Shown piece after piece: positions 31,794 through 43,015 of a DNA stretch of 50,977 nucleotides. This DNA is from Rhodocyclaceae bacterium. Lineage in GTDB: Bacteria > Pseudomonadota > Gammaproteobacteria > Burkholderiales > Rhodocyclaceae. The notes beneath the pieces were generated by a model. That model did no database searches. It saw only the letters and a list, made by a program, of their open reading frames with translations, and was not told the origin of the DNA. Both the position numbers and the translations under genes were made by a program. The stretch is from NCBI GenBank assembly GCA_025353195.1, contig JANXRC010000002.1, positions 1-50,977 on the forward strand, given 5' to 3'. Numbering within the stretch: position 1 is the stretch's first letter; each line of letters opens with the position of its first letter.

Positions 31794-32429
31794 TCAGACT
31801 CTTTCAAGAACAATCAGATGGCGCTGCGCATCCAGTCCCGGAACGCTCAGCCTGGCACAATCAAGCACCGCCCAGCCACGCGGCAGGCGGTTCATTTCGC
31901 CTTCCGGCACGAGACCCTTCATGGCGTAAAGCCGGCCATTCTGCGCCAGCAAATGTCCTGCAAGATCCACGAAATCCGCCAGTTCAGCGAAGGCTCGCGA
32001 AATGACGGCATCGAACAACCCATCCGGCATCTCTTCGACGCGCCGGCTGACAACGTCAATATTGGACAGCGCAAGCTCTATCTTTGCCTGCCGCTGAAAC
32101 GCGGACTTCTTTGCGACCGCCTCGATCAGCGTCATGTCGAGATCCGGTCGCACGATAGCCAACGGGATTCCGGGCAGCCCGGCGCCGCTGCCGACATCCG
32201 CCCAGCGCCGTCCCGCTAGCGCCGACTCTTGCACCACCGACAGCACGGACAGGGAGTCAAGCAGGTGCTGGGTGACCATTTCGCTTTCATCGCGGATCGC
32301 CGTCAGATTATAGGTGCGGTTCCATTTGCTCAAGAGCACCACGTAGCCAAGCAGCTTCGACTGCATTGCCGCAGGCAGATCGAGTCCAAGGGCTGCGAGG
32401 CCCACGTGTAACTGTTGCGCCAGAGTCAT
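31794..32429 (-). CDS. rsmG: 16S rRNA (guanine(527)-N(7))-methyltransferase
   Basis: [44 protein letters not shown]. Confidence 0.97.
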   Translation of the reverse strand: MTLAQQLHVGLAALGLDLPAAMQSKLLGYVVLLSKWNRTYNLTAIRDESEMVTQHLLDSLSVLSVVQESALAGRRWADVGSGAGLPGIPLAIVRPDLDMTLIEAVAKKSAFQRQAKIELALSNIDVVSRRVEEMPDGLFDAVISRAFAELADFVDLAGHLLAQNGRLYAMKGLVPEGEMNRLPRGWAVLDCARLSVPGLDAQRHLIVLERV

Positions 32430-34306
32430 GCCGCCTTGCGCCGTTTCAGATGTACCAGCAGCAGCGAAATCGCCGCGGGGGTTACGCCCTGCAGACGCGA
32501 CGCCTGGCCCAAGGTCTGCGGCCGCGCGTGGGTCAGCTTCTGCCGCACCTCGAAGGACAAACCGTGCACCTGCGCATAGTCTACGTCGTCAGGCAACGGC
32601 AGGGATTCATGGGCAAGACTCTTCTCGACTTCTTCCTGTTGCCGTTCGATATAGCCTTGATATTTGGCCTGGATCTCCACCTGTTCGATAACCTCCGGCG
32701 TAGCAACGACCCCCTCACCCGCCCCAGGCAGGGTCAACAGGCTGGCGTAGCTGACTTCAGGCCTCCGCAACAGGTCAAACAGGCGATATTCGCGTTCCAT
32801 GGGTTGGCCCAGCACACGCACCGCATCGGCGTCCGGCAGTTGGCGCGGATTGACCCAGGTGCCTTTCAGGCGCTCCAGTTCGACCGCCACGGCGTCACGC
32901 TTGCGGTTGAACGCGTCCCAGCGCATATCATCCACCAAGCCCAACCCACGGCCAATCTCGGTCAGGCGGGCGTCAGCGTTGTCCTCACGCAAGGACAGGC
33001 GGTATTCGGCGCGACTGGTAAACATCCGGTAGGGCTCGGACACCCCGCGCGTAATCAAGTCATCCACCAGCACGCCGAGGTAGGCCTGATCGCGCCGCGG
33101 CGACCACGCCGACAGCTGCCTGGCTTGGCGCGCCGCATTGATTCCGGCCAGCAGGCCTTGCGCCGCAGCCTCTTCGTAGCCGGTCGTACCGTTGATCTGG
33201 CCGGCGAAGAACAGCCCCCCGATCGATTTGGTTTCCAGACTGTCCTTGAGGTTGCGCGGATCGAAATAGTCGTATTCGATGGCGTAACCGGGGCGGGTGA
33301 TGTGTGCGCCTTCGAGGCCGCGGATGGAGCGCACCAAGGCCAACTGGATGTCGTATGGCAGGCTGGTGGAGATGCCCTGCGGATACACTTCATGGGTATC
33401 GAGGCCCTCCGGCTCGAGGAATATCTGATGGCTGTCCTTGCCGGCAAAACGATGAATCTTGTCTTCGATCGACGGACAGTAGCGCGGTCCGACCCCTTCG
33501 ATGACGCCGGTAAACATCGGCGATCGATCCAGCCCGGAACGGATGATGTCGTGGGTGCCGCTGTTGGTGTGAGTGATCCAGCAGGAAACCTGACGCGGAT
33601 GCTGGTGGCGTCTACCCATGAACGAGAAGACCGGTACCGGATCGTCTCCGGGCTGCTCGTGCAGCACCGAATAATCGATGCTGCGCCCGTCGAGGCGAGG
33701 TGGCGTCCCGGTCTTGAGCCGACCTACCGGAAGATGCATCTCCTTCAGGCGCTCGGCCAGGGAGATCGCCGGAGGATCACCAAACCGTCCGGCGCGATAG
33801 TTCGCCAGACCGACATGAACCAGGCCATTGAGAAAGGTACCGGCAGTGAGCACCACCGCCGGGGCTTCGAAGCGAATCCCCAACTGCGTCACGACGCCGC
33901 GGACACGGTCACCCTGAAGGATCAGATCATCCGCCGCCTGCTGGAACAGTGTCAGATTTGGGTGGTTTTCGAGACGCCCGCGGATGGCCTGCCGATAGAG
34001 TTGGCGATCAGTCTGGGCCCGGGTGGCACGCACTGCGGGTCCCTTGGAGGCATTCAGCATGCGGAACTGGATGCCTGCCTCGTCTGCAGCAGCCGCCATT
34101 GCGCCACCCAGAGCATCGACTTCCTTGACCAGATGCCCCTTGCCGATCCCACCAATCGACGGATTGCAGGACATGGCACCCAGGGTTTCGATGTTGTGCG
34201 TCAACAGCAGCGTCCGCGCACCGGAACGTGCCGCGGCCAGCGCCGCCTCGGTGCCCGCATGGCCACCACCGATCACAATCACATCGAACGAAGCAGGAAA
34301 TTGCAC
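32426..34306 (-). CDS. mnmG: tRNA uridine-5-carboxymethylaminomethyl synthesis enzyme MnmG
   Basis: [41 protein letters not shown] opens at TTG 34351, GTG 34306 gives the conserved N-terminus. Confidence 0.96.
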   Translation of the reverse strand: MQFPASFDVIVIGGGHAGTEAALAAARSGARTLLLTHNIETLGAMSCNPSIGGIGKGHLVKEVDALGGAMAAAADEAGIQFRMLNASKGPAVRATRAQTDRQLYRQAIRGRLENHPNLTLFQQAADDLILQGDRVRGVVTQLGIRFEAPAVVLTAGTFLNGLVHVGLANYRAGRFGDPPAISLAERLKEMHLPVGRLKTGTPPRLDGRSIDYSVLHEQPGDDPVPVFSFMGRRHQHPRQVSCWITHTNSGTHDIIRSGLDRSPMFTGVIEGVGPRYCPSIEDKIHRFAGKDSHQIFLEPEGLDTHEVYPQGISTSLPYDIQLALVRSIRGLEGAHITRPGYAIEYDYFDPRNLKDSLETKSIGGLFFAGQINGTTGYEEAAAQGLLAGINAARQARQLSAWSPRRDQAYLGVLVDDLITRGVSEPYRMFTSRAEYRLSLREDNADARLTEIGRGLGLVDDMRWDAFNRKRDAVAVELERLKGTWVNPRQLPDADAVRVLGQPMEREYRLFDLLRRPEVSYASLLTLPGAGEGVVATPEVIEQVEIQAKYQGYIERQQEEVEKSLAHESLPLPDDVDYAQVHGLSFEVRQKLTHARPQTLGQASRLQGVTPAAISLLLVHLKRRKAA

Positions 34307-34321
34307 GTCGCCAGACCCAAA

Positions 34322-34343
34322 AGAGGCGCAATCATACGCCTCT
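34322..34343. other. inverted repeat AGAGGCG-N8-CGCCTCT at the mnmG translation start
   Basis: Perfect 7-bp arms 34322-34328 and 34337-34343. Confidence 0.45.
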
Positions 34344-34471
34344 CGTTTCAAAAACGTAGCCTCAGTGCGGGCGGCGTCCGGCTTTATTTCGCCGCAGGAA
34401 GCAGGGACGACACCCCTTATGACTGGCGACGCAAAGCGTAGCCGCCAGAACCGACCTTAAATCAGTCCCTT

Positions 34472-34487
34472 TGTTTCACGTGAAACC
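34472..34487. promoter_or_regulatory. parS-like site
   Basis: TGTTTCACGTGAAACC, 15/16 to consensus TGTTTCACGTGAAACA. Confidence 0.92.
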
Positions 34488-34497
34488 AGATCCATTT

Positions 34498-34513
34498 GGA
34501 TTCACGTGAAACA
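34498..34513. promoter_or_regulatory. second parS-like site
   Basis: GGATTCACGTGAAACA, 14/16 to consensus; 26 bp from the first site. Confidence 0.82.
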
Positions 34514-34518
34514 ACGCC

Positions 34519-35262
34519 CTAACGCTTGCCGCCCAAGCCGAGATAGGACTCGACTACTTTCGGATCATCGATCAGTTGGTCGCTGGCCCCCTCCAGCGCT
34601 ATCTCACCCGTCTCCAGGACATAGGCGTAGTCGGCTACCTGCAAGGCGGCGCGTGCGTTCTGCTCCACCAGCAGAATCGACACGCCGCTCTTTTTCAAAT
34701 CAGCAATGACCCGAAAGATCTCGCGCACGATCAACGGCGCCAGGCCGAGACTGGGTTCATCCAGCAGCAGCACCTTGGGTTTGGCCATCAGCGCGCGCGC
34801 CAGGGCCAGCATTTGGCGCTCGCCGCCCGATAGCGTACCCGCGTGTTGCTCACGTCGCTCCTTGAGGCGCGGAAATATCTGGAACACCTCTTCCATGATC
34901 TGTTCATGATCGCGATGGCCGGCAAGATGGCGCATGAAAGCTCCCAAAAGCAGGTTATCGCCGACACTCATTTCCCCAAACAGCGCGCGTGACTCGGGCA
35001 CAAGATTGATGCCCAGCGAAACCATCTGCTCCACTTCGGCATCCCCGAGCTTCTGCCCCAGGAAGCGAATCGCGCCGCTCGTGTGTGGCAGCAAACCCAT
35101 AATTGAACACAACATGGTTGTCTTACCCGCGCCGTTGGGGCCAATCACCGTCACGATCTGGCCCTCACCCACCTTAATGCTGGCGTGATGCAGCGCTTCA
35201 ACCTTCCCGTAGGAAACGCAAAGATCTTCCACCTCGAGGATGGTCTTGATTTCCGCCATCAA
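34519..35262 (-). CDS. livF: branched-chain amino acid-type ABC transporter ATP-binding protein LivF
   Basis: Walker [10 protein letters not shown]; signature [28 protein letters not shown]. Confidence 0.93.
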   Translation of the reverse strand: MMAEIKTILEVEDLCVSYGKVEALHHASIKVGEGQIVTVIGPNGAGKTTMLCSIMGLLPHTSGAIRFLGQKLGDAEVEQMVSLGINLVPESRALFGEMSVGDNLLLGAFMRHLAGHRDHEQIMEEVFQIFPRLKERREQHAGTLSGGERQMLALARALMAKPKVLLLDEPSLGLAPLIVREIFRVIADLKKSGVSILLVEQNARAALQVADYAYVLETGEIALEGASDQLIDDPKVVESYLGLGGKR

Positions 35263-37049
35263 TCGACACCCCCGAGATAGGCCTCGAGTACAGCGGGATC
35301 GCGCTGCACTTCATCGGGCAGACCTTCGGCAATCTTCTCGCCAAACTCCATGACCACCACTCGATCCGCCAAACCCATCACAAAATCCATGTCGTGCTCC
35401 ACCAACAGGATGCCCATGCCCTCGCCACGCAGTTTGCGCAACAGCTTGGCCAATGACTGCTTTTCCATGTAGCGCAAGCCCGCCGCCGGCTCATCGAGTA
35501 GCAGCAAACAGGGATCGGCACACAAGGCTCGGGCGATCTCCATGGTTCGCTGCTGGCCCAAAGCCAGACTGCCGGCCAGACCGAACATGGAGTCCTTCAA
35601 ACCCACCCGCTCCACTTGGCGCGCCGCCTCGGCCAGCAAGCGTGCCTCCTCGCCGCGCTCCAGGTGCAGCATCGCCGACAGCACACCCTTGCTCCCGCGC
35701 AAGTGCCCGCCGATGGCCACGTTCTCCAGCACAGTCATCGTCGGCAGCAAACGCACATGCTGAAAGGTGCGACTCATCCCCCTCCTGGCGATTTGACGGG
35801 AGTTCAGATTGGTCACCGCTTCGCCGCGAAACAGCACCTCACCCTCACTCGCTGAATCGACACCCGACACACAGTTGAACATGGTCGACTTGCCGGCGCC
35901 GTTGGGGCCGATCAGTGCCATGACCTCACCCGCCTTGACGGTGAGACTCATGTTGTTGTTGGCCACCAGGCCACCGAACCGCTTGAAGACATTTCGCGCT
36001 TCAAGCAGCACCTGACCGGATTCTGGAGTCGGTTTCTTCGGTAGCGCCTCCCCCTGCGGCACTTCGCGCTTCGCCTCACGCTGCGGCACGAAGCGGGTCA
36101 AGATCGGCCAGAGACCATCACGCGCGCGCTGCAAGACGAAGATCATCATGACGCCGAAGACGATCACCTCGAAATTTCCCGAAGCGCCCAGCAGCTTCGG
36201 CAACCAGTCCTGCAACCACTGCTTGAGCACCGTAATCACGCCTGCGCCGATCAGCGCGCCCCAAACATGGGCGGCCCCGCCCACCACCGCCATGAACAGA
36301 TACTCGATACCGATGTGCAAACCAAACGGCGTCGGATTGACGAAGCGCTGCAAATGAGCGTACAACCAGCCTGAAACACAGGCAAACAAGGCGGCAACAA
36401 GAAAAATCATCACCTTGGAGCGCGCCGTATCCACGCCCATCGCTTCGGCCATCACGACTCCGCCCTTCAGCGCGCGGATCGCCCGACCCTCGCGGGAATC
36501 CAGCAAATTCTGGGTGAGCCAGACCGCCCCCAACACCGCTAACCAAACCACGTAATAGAATTTACGGCCATCTTTCAGCTCGATGCCGAATAAAGATAGT
36601 GCCGGAATGCCGGACATGCCGGTGTGACCGCCGAGAAACTCCAGATTGCCAAACAGGAAGTAAAGGCTGATACCCCAGGCAATCGTTCCCAACGGCAAAT
36701 AGTGTCCGGAAAGCCGCAACGTCAGCAGACCCAGCAGATAGGCCACCAACGCGGTAACCAGCAGGCCGACCAGCAGCCCGATCCAGGGCGAGCCTCCGAG
36801 TATCGAGGCCCAGCCCGGTAGACCTTCGGCGGTCGATAGATAGGCCGTCGTATAAGCACCGAGCCCGACGAAGGCCGCCTGCCCGAAGGAGGTGAGCCCG
36901 CCCACCCCAGTGAGCAGCACCAGACCCAGGGCGACGATGGCATACAGGCCTATGTAATTGAGCAGGGTAACCTGGAACTCGGATGCCACCAGCGGCAAGA
37001 TCAACAACAGGCCAAGGAATCCGGACAGTACCAGGCGAGGCGGCATCAC
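35259..37049 (-). CDS. LivM-LivG fusion (ABC permease plus ATP-binding protein)
   Basis: 596 aa: LivM permease ([18 protein letters not shown]) then LivG ATPase ([42 protein letters not shown]). Confidence 0.93.
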   Translation of the reverse strand: MMPPRLVLSGFLGLLLILPLVASEFQVTLLNYIGLYAIVALGLVLLTGVGGLTSFGQAAFVGLGAYTTAYLSTAEGLPGWASILGGSPWIGLLVGLLVTALVAYLLGLLTLRLSGHYLPLGTIAWGISLYFLFGNLEFLGGHTGMSGIPALSLFGIELKDGRKFYYVVWLAVLGAVWLTQNLLDSREGRAIRALKGGVVMAEAMGVDTARSKVMIFLVAALFACVSGWLYAHLQRFVNPTPFGLHIGIEYLFMAVVGGAAHVWGALIGAGVITVLKQWLQDWLPKLLGASGNFEVIVFGVMMIFVLQRARDGLWPILTRFVPQREAKREVPQGEALPKKPTPESGQVLLEARNVFKRFGGLVANNNMSLTVKAGEVMALIGPNGAGKSTMFNCVSGVDSASEGEVLFRGEAVTNLNSRQIARRGMSRTFQHVRLLPTMTVLENVAIGGHLRGSKGVLSAMLHLERGEEARLLAEAARQVERVGLKDSMFGLAGSLALGQQRTMEIARALCADPCLLLLDEPAAGLRYMEKQSLAKLLRKLRGEGMGILLVEHDMDFVMGLADRVVVMEFGEKIAEGLPDEVQRDPAVLEAYLGGVD

Positions 37050-38083
37050 TCATCCTCCTCGACATGACGGGTGGTCAGCGAGCGCCACACCAATACCGGG
37101 ATGATCAGGGTGAACACGATCACCTCCTTGAAGGCCGAAGCCCAGAAGGACGAGAAAGACTCGAGCAAGCCGACCAGGATCGCTCCCGCCGCCGCAATCG
37201 GGTAGCTCGCGAGGCCACCAACAATCGCACCAACAAAGCCCTTGAGGCCTATGAGAAAACCCGTGTCGTAATAAACCGTTGTGATCGGTGCGATCAGAAT
37301 CCCCGAGAAAGCACCAATCAGGGCCGCCAGCAGAAAGGAAAGCCTTCCCGCCATCACCGTCGAGATGCCCATCAGGCGAGCACCCGTGCGATTCATCGCG
37401 GTAGCGCGCAAGGCCTTGCCGTAGATCGTGCGCTCAAAGAACGCAAACAGCACCACGATCAAGAGCAAACTGGCACCTACCACCCACAGCGTTTGACCAC
37501 TTACGGTCACCAGACCAAGATTGAAGCTGGCATCCGAAAAAGCCGGCGTGCGTGAGCCTTCGGCACCGAAAAACAGCAGCCCCAGCCCCACCAATGCCAG
37601 ATGCACGGCCACCGCAACAATCAGCAACACCAGTACGCTGGCCTCTGCCAACGGCTGGAAGGCCAGCCGATATATCATCGGTCCGAGCGGCACCACCAAT
37701 GCCAGTGCAAGAACAATTTGAGCCAGTAGCGGGAAATCGCCGGGCTTCAGGAGGAATACGACCGCCGCCGCCGCGGCTGGATAGACCAGATTCCAGCCGA
37801 CGATGCGCAGAATTCTCCTCGGCATACCGGAACGCAAGGCCTGCGTAACATCGACCAGAGCGACCACGACTCCGGCGCCTATCAGCAACCAAAGTGTGCC
37901 CGGCGTCTTGCCCGCCTGAAAACTGGCCAGTGTCAAGGCGCCAAATGCGACAAACTCACCCTGTGGTATAAAAATTACGCGGGTGACAGCGAACACGAGT
38001 ACCAGTGCCAATGACAGTAGCGCATAGATTGCGCCGTTGGTCATGCCGTCCTGCCCCAGCAGGAGCGCAATTTGCAGATCCAT
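37046..38083 (-). CDS. livH: LivH-like ABC transporter permease
   Basis: [54 protein letters not shown]. Confidence 0.9.
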   Translation of the reverse strand: MDLQIALLLGQDGMTNGAIYALLSLALVLVFAVTRVIFIPQGEFVAFGALTLASFQAGKTPGTLWLLIGAGVVVALVDVTQALRSGMPRRILRIVGWNLVYPAAAAAVVFLLKPGDFPLLAQIVLALALVVPLGPMIYRLAFQPLAEASVLVLLIVAVAVHLALVGLGLLFFGAEGSRTPAFSDASFNLGLVTVSGQTLWVVGASLLLIVVLFAFFERTIYGKALRATAMNRTGARLMGISTVMAGRLSFLLAALIGAFSGILIAPITTVYYDTGFLIGLKGFVGAIVGGLASYPIAAAGAILVGLLESFSSFWASAFKEVIVFTLIIPVLVWRSLTTRHVEEDE

Positions 38084-38141
38084 TGATCCGTTCTCTATCG
38101 AAATGGTGCCGCCGCCCGGACATCTCTCAACTTTTTCCCAA

Positions 38142-38154
38142 GTATACAGTATAC
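38142..38154. promoter_or_regulatory. palindrome GTATAC-A-GTATAC, candidate operator upstream of livH
   Basis: Perfect 6-bp arms, centre ~65 bp upstream of the livH ATG; contains minus-strand TATACT (-10-like) hexamers. Confidence 0.5.
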
Positions 38155-38210
38155 GAGATGGCCATCATGGCTGACCAAACAAAGCAGGAAATTGGATTTC
38201 TCATGCCTTG

Positions 38211-38238
38211 AAAAACCCGACGCAAGATTCCGGGCTTT
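38211..38238 (-). terminator. probable intrinsic terminator downstream of the TSUP gene
   Basis: Minus strand CCCG-N11-CGGG followed by TTTTT. Confidence 0.45.
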
Positions 38239-38289
38239 GCAACTTTTGGCACTGCCATCCAACAGTGAACTCGCCGGCGCCTACTGCGG

Positions 38290-39054
38290 TCAGGCAAACG
38301 TCTCATAGCCCAGGCGGGCAATCAGCACGGATGCCACGGCGATAAAGACCCATCGCACAAAGCCGCTGCCGTGGCGCAACGCCAGACGCGCACCAAGCAG
38401 CGCTCCGGCAATGTTGAATGTCGCCATGGCCAAGCCCGTGATCCAAAGTACATGGCCGCTGGGTATGAAGTAGGCGAGCGCAGCCGCGTTGGTCGCAAAA
38501 TTCACCACCTTGGCGGCACTTGACGCATGCAGGAAATCAAGACGGAACAAGTACACGAAAGCGAAGATCATAAAGCTGCCCGCGCCGGGTCCGAAAAAGC
38601 CATCGTAGAAACCCAAACCAGCACCCACCAAAAGCGCCCATCGCCTCTCCAGACCGGGCTCCAGCCTGGCGCCCGACACCACACCGAAGTCAGGCTTGAC
38701 CGCCGTATATATGATGACCAAGACCAACAGGCCGAGCACCAGGGGGCGCACGACCGCCTTGGGCAACCATGCCATCACCATGGCCCCGGCAAAGGAAAAC
38801 AGGAAAGCCGCCGCCGCCGCTGGCAAGGCGATGCCCCATGGCAGGGAAACACGCCGGGCATATCGAAGCGCCGCATTCCCCGTGCCAAAGATACTGGCCA
38901 CCTTGTTGGTGCCAAACACGGTAGCCGGTGATTCTGCTGGCAGCGCCATCAACAAGGTCGGCACCTGAATCAATCCACCGCCGCCGGCCACCGCATCCAC
39001 GAAACCGGCAAACAAGGCGGCCACCAACAGCAGGATCAGGTCCAATTCGGCCAT
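38290..39054 (-). CDS. TSUP family transporter (TauE/SafE-like)
   Basis: LFAGFVDAVAGGGGLIQVPTLL; GFYDGFFGPGAGSFM. Confidence 0.93.
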   Translation of the reverse strand: MAELDLILLLVAALFAGFVDAVAGGGGLIQVPTLLMALPAESPATVFGTNKVASIFGTGNAALRYARRVSLPWGIALPAAAAAFLFSFAGAMVMAWLPKAVVRPLVLGLLVLVIIYTAVKPDFGVVSGARLEPGLERRWALLVGAGLGFYDGFFGPGAGSFMIFAFVYLFRLDFLHASSAAKVVNFATNAAALAYFIPSGHVLWITGLAMATFNIAGALLGARLALRHGSGFVRWVFIAVASVLIARLGYETFA

Positions 39055-39064
39055 TTGGTCCCGT

Positions 39065-40411
39065 CTATTTGCCTATGCAGAAACGGGAAAATATCTCCCC
39101 CAGCAAATCGTCGGCATTGAATTCGCCGGTAATGCTTGAAAGCGCTTCCTGCGCCAGGCGCAGTTCCTCCGCGCACAATTCGATCTGATCCAGTCGCCGC
39201 GCCGCCAGAGCCGACTTCTCCGCCGCCAGCCCCAGCGCTTCCAAATGCCGCTCGCGAGCGAGCACTACGTCTTCGCCATGCCCTCTCCAGCCTGCTACGC
39301 GGAGCAGTTCGTCGTGCAGCAAGTCGATGCCCGCACCGCTCTTGGCAGACAGCCGCAGATGCACCCGGCCTCCGTCTGTAAAGCGCGCCGCAGCCGCCCC
39401 CGCCAGATCGCACTTGTTCTCCACTACGATACGTTCAATGGCCGCAGGAAGCCGCACCGCAATCGCATGGTCGGCCGGCGTTTCACCACTGCGCGCATCC
39501 ACCAGTTGCAACACTACGTCGGCCCGCTCTATTTCGCGCCACGCCCGCTCGATGCCGATCTTCTCGACCACGTTGTCCGTTTCACGCAGCCCTGCCGTGT
39601 CGATGATATGTAACGGAATGCCCTCGACCTGAATCGTCTCGCGCACGGCGTCCCGAGTTGTCCCGGCGACCTCGGTAACAATCGCGCGCTCCTCGCCGGC
39701 CAGCCGGTTCAGCAGGGAGGACTTGCCGACATTGGGCAGGCCCGCCAATACCACGTGGAGACCCGAGCGCAGCATGCACCCGGCGCGCGCGCGCTCCAGA
39801 AGCGAAGCCAGATCGGCGCGGAAAGCCGACAGGCGCTGCGCGGCATCGGTGTCCCTCAGGACGTCGATCTCCTCTTCCGGAAAATCCAGTGTCGCTTCCA
39901 CCAGCATGCGCAATTCGGTGAGACGCGCTACCAGGGCACGCACCTCGCGCGAAAACTCGCCGGACAGGGAACGCAGTGCGGAACGTGCCGCAGCCGCCGT
40001 GCCGGCCTCAATCAGATCGGCTACGGCCTCCGCCTGGACCAAGTCGAGTTTGTCGTTGAGGAAGGCGCGCTGCGAGAATTCGCCCGGTGCGGCCACGCGA
40101 GCGCCCAGTTCCAGGCAGCGCGCCAACACCATCTGCAGCACCACCGGGCCGCCGTGACCCTGGAGTTCCAGCACATCCTCGCCGGTGAAGGAATGCGGCG
40201 CCGGAAAATACAACAGAATCCCCTGATCGATGGCGACTCCGTCAGCCCCGAGAAAAGCGCTAAGTGCGGCGTGACGCGGCGTCGGCAATTTGCCTGTCAA
40301 AAGCTCGGCCAAGGGGAGCAGGCCCGCACCCGACACTCGCACCACTCCGATCCCTCCGCGACCGGGAGCGGTGGCTATGGCAGCAATGATTTCGGTGCGC
40401 GGCAATCCCAT
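39065..40411 (-). CDS. mnmE: tRNA uridine-5-carboxymethylaminomethyl(34) synthesis GTPase MnmE
   Basis: [52 protein letters not shown]-terminal FCIGK. Confidence 0.97.
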   Translation of the reverse strand: MGLPRTEIIAAIATAPGRGGIGVVRVSGAGLLPLAELLTGKLPTPRHAALSAFLGADGVAIDQGILLYFPAPHSFTGEDVLELQGHGGPVVLQMVLARCLELGARVAAPGEFSQRAFLNDKLDLVQAEAVADLIEAGTAAAARSALRSLSGEFSREVRALVARLTELRMLVEATLDFPEEEIDVLRDTDAAQRLSAFRADLASLLERARAGCMLRSGLHVVLAGLPNVGKSSLLNRLAGEERAIVTEVAGTTRDAVRETIQVEGIPLHIIDTAGLRETDNVVEKIGIERAWREIERADVVLQLVDARSGETPADHAIAVRLPAAIERIVVENKCDLAGAAAARFTDGGRVHLRLSAKSGAGIDLLHDELLRVAGWRGHGEDVVLARERHLEALGLAAEKSALAARRLDQIELCAEELRLAQEALSSITGEFNADDLLGEIFSRFCIGK

Positions 40412-40518
40412 CTGCCTTCCCTATCCCCAAGGGCTACCATCCCCGACACCGTCGGGAACGTAAAGTCAGCGCAAGGCGCTCCGACAACTTCTCCAATCCC
40501 GCAGGACCGGAGTGCAGC

Positions 40519-42159
40519 CTATTTCTTTTCCCCTGCCTCGACGAGGCGGGTGATCTGCCACTGCTGGGCGATGGACAACAGGTTATTCACCGTCCAGTAG
40601 AGCACCAGACCGGCCGGGAAGAACAGGAACATGCCGGTAAACATGATCGGCATGAACAGCATGACCTTGGCCTGAATGGGATCGGGCGGAGTCGGATTGA
40701 GCTTGGTCTGGATGAACATGGTCGCACCCATGATCAGCGGCAGCACATAGAACGGATCCTTGACCGACAGGTCGGTGATCCAGCCCAGCCAAGGCGCATT
40801 GCGCATTTCGACGGTGCCCAGCAGGACCCAGTAAAGCGAGATGAATACCGGAATCTGCACCAGGACCGGCAAACAACCACCCAAAGGATTCACTTTCTCC
40901 TTCTTGTACAGCGCCATCATTTCCTGATTCAGGCGCTGCTTGTCGTCACCGTAAGCCTCCTTGAGCTTGGCCAGCTTCGGCGTTAGCAGACGCATCTTTG
41001 CCATCGACTTGTAGCTTGCGGCGGACAGCGGAAAGAACATCAGCTTGAGCAAAACGGTCAGACCGATGATTGCCCAACCCCAGTTGCCGACCAATTTGTG
41101 AATCGCACCGAGGACCCAGAACAGCGGCGCCGCAATCACCGTCAGCCAGCCATAGTCGACCACCAGATCAAGTCCGGGAGCGATCTTTTCCAGCTTGTTC
41201 TGCTCCTGCGGCCCGGCGTAAAGCGAGACCGAACTCTTCCCGTCAGCACTCACCGGCAGAATCACGCCTGCCGAATACAGATCCTCCCCGACCTTGCGCA
41301 TATAGAACTCACGCACCACCCCGGCAGGTGGCAACCAAGCGGTCACAAAGTAATGCTGCACCAATGCCAGCCAGCCGTTGTCTGCTTTTTGCGCAAACTT
41401 GGCCTTGTTCTTGAGAATATCCTCGAATTGAATCTTCTGATATTTCTCCGCCTCGGTAAATACGGCGGGCCCGGTAAAAGTCGACACCCCCATCATCATC
41501 GAACTGCCCGGGTGCCCCTCGGCAGGCTTTCCATCGCGGGTGATCTGATAGTAGGCATGAGCGCCTGCCAGCGCCCCTTCGTGACGAACATCGATCTGAT
41601 AGCTGCCGCGATGGAACACGTAGGTCTTGGACAGCTTGGCGCCATTCGCGGCGCTAGCCTCCAGTCGAACCTCCAGCTGCTGCTCGCCATCCTTCATCAC
41701 CTGCTCACCACCGCCAACCAGCTTCCAGTCACTCTTGTGGTTGGGCAATCCCTCGCCGATCAGTCCGGACTGGGCCAGGTAGATGTGCTTTTCGCCGCTG
41801 TCGAATAGCGTGAAATTCTTTGATTTGTTCTCGGTCTCCGGATAACCAATCAGCTCAAGCCGCGTGATATCCCCGCCCTGTGAAGAAATGTCTGCCACAT
41901 ATAGATCCGTCCTGATCTTCGCACTCACAGCGCCAGGTCCGGAAGGCGCGGCACCGGCAGGAACGGCTGCGGGTACCCCGCCGGCGCTGGCTGCCGGCAA
42001 GGTCGGTGTTGGCACCACGCCAGACGGAGCCGTAGCCGGGGCAGCAGTCGCTACCGTCGGTGCCGCCGACTTGGGCGCGCTCTGCCGCTGCCAGGCGTCC
42101 CAAAGCATGATCAGCGAAAAACTGAACACCAAAAGCAGGATCAATCGTCGGTTATCCAT
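40519..42159 (-). CDS. yidC: membrane protein insertase YidC
   Basis: MDNRRLILLLVFSFSLIMLWDAWQRQ; KMRLLTPKLAKLKEAYGDDKQRLNQEMMALYKKEKVNPLGGCLP. Confidence 0.98.
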   Translation of the reverse strand: MDNRRLILLLVFSFSLIMLWDAWQRQSAPKSAAPTVATAAPATAPSGVVPTPTLPAASAGGVPAAVPAGAAPSGPGAVSAKIRTDLYVADISSQGGDITRLELIGYPETENKSKNFTLFDSGEKHIYLAQSGLIGEGLPNHKSDWKLVGGGEQVMKDGEQQLEVRLEASAANGAKLSKTYVFHRGSYQIDVRHEGALAGAHAYYQITRDGKPAEGHPGSSMMMGVSTFTGPAVFTEAEKYQKIQFEDILKNKAKFAQKADNGWLALVQHYFVTAWLPPAGVVREFYMRKVGEDLYSAGVILPVSADGKSSVSLYAGPQEQNKLEKIAPGLDLVVDYGWLTVIAAPLFWVLGAIHKLVGNWGWAIIGLTVLLKLMFFPLSAASYKSMAKMRLLTPKLAKLKEAYGDDKQRLNQEMMALYKKEKVNPLGGCLPVLVQIPVFISLYWVLLGTVEMRNAPWLGWITDLSVKDPFYVLPLIMGATMFIQTKLNPTPPDPIQAKVMLFMPIMFTGMFLFFPAGLVLYWTVNNLLSIAQQWQITRLVEAGEKK

Positions 42160-42199
42160 TACTGTCTCGGCAGTGATTCAGGTCAGAAATACGAATAAA

Positions 42200-42421
42200 T
42201 CAGGGAACCGGATCATACCCGCCTGGATGCCAGGGATGACAACACCCGATTCGCCGAACGGCCAACCAAAAGCCCCTGAATAGACCATGGCGACTCAGGG
42301 CCTCCAGGGCATAGTCGGAGCAGCTCGGGTGAAAACGGCAGCGACTACCCAGCATGGGACTGATCGCCAACTGGTAGGCGCGTATCAGCAGCAATAGCGG
42401 ATAGACAAGCAAAGATCTCAT
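42200..42421 (-). CDS. yidD: membrane protein insertion efficiency factor YidD
   Basis: [42 protein letters not shown]; start at 42421. Confidence 0.95.
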   Translation of the reverse strand: MRSLLVYPLLLLIRAYQLAISPMLGSRCRFHPSCSDYALEALSRHGLFRGFWLAVRRIGCCHPWHPGGYDPVP

Positions 42422-42822
42422 TGCGACGACATCGAAAGGCGCTTCAAGAGCGTTTCCATTTCCCCACGCCAAACTTTTCGCTGCGCACCGTCCGTGGCTG
42501 TCACGCCTTTGACCGGCCGCGTCAGACGAAGGACCAAATCGCACCGCGGAATTTCATCCACGACCAGACGAAAGGCCTCGCGTCCCTGCCGCTTGATCGC
42601 ATTGCGCAACGAAGCAGTCTGCGCCAGCCGTTTCGGTACGATCAACCCGAGACGGGCGTTGCTATCCGTTCCCGCCGGCCGGTAGTGCAAGTCAAAGCAC
42701 TCGCCGCGCAGAACGCGCCGGGCGGCCATGACGGCCGAAAACTCTTGCGGCCGATGCAGGCGCTGCTCAAAACGAAACGAAGCCAGATGTTCAGACCGCG
42801 AGACGATGACGGCCCTTGGCAC
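42418..42822 (-). CDS. rnpA: ribonuclease P protein component
   Basis: [28 protein letters not shown]; start uncertain (first ATG overlaps rpmH by 32 nt). Confidence 0.92.
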   Translation of the reverse strand: MPRAVIVSRSEHLASFRFEQRLHRPQEFSAVMAARRVLRGECFDLHYRPAGTDSNARLGLIVPKRLAQTASLRNAIKRQGREAFRLVVDEIPRCDLVLRLTRPVKGVTATDGAQRKVWRGEMETLLKRLSMSSQ

Positions 42823-42925
42823 GGCGCGCGCGGATCACTGAACGGCCGCCCCGGGTGCGCATGCGCACTAGGAAGCCGTGGGTGCGCTTACGGCGCACAA
42901 CCGAAGGCTGGTAGGTGCGTTTCAT
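42791..42925 (-). CDS. rpmH: 50S ribosomal protein L34 (absent from supplied ORF track because short)
   Basis: Reverse translation: [44 protein letters not shown]-stop (44 aa). Confidence 0.98.
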   Translation of the reverse strand: MKRTYQPSVVRRKRTHGFLVRMRTRGGRSVIRARRAKGRHRLAV

Positions 42926-42957
42926 GGCAATATCCCTTGAATTAAGAAAAACCGAGG

Positions 42958-42986
42958 ATTACAGCGTTTCACGGGTGATTTGTCAA
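42958..42986 (-). promoter_or_regulatory. predicted sigma70 promoter of rpmH
   Basis: Minus strand TTGACA - 17 bp - TGTAAT. Confidence 0.75.
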
Positions 42987-43006
42987 GGGAAACAACTTGA
43001 CACGGC

Positions 43007-43015
43007 TGTGGATAA
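43007..43015 (-). promoter_or_regulatory. DnaA box upstream of dnaA
   Basis: TGTGGATAA (TTATCCACA on -), perfect consensus, between rpmH and dnaA. Confidence 0.85.

Noticed and set aside
32366-34441. 691-aa plus-strand ORF
   Set aside because: Fully antisense to mnmG; His/Gln/Arg-rich low-complexity translation typical of GC-rich shadow ORFs, no recognisable domain.
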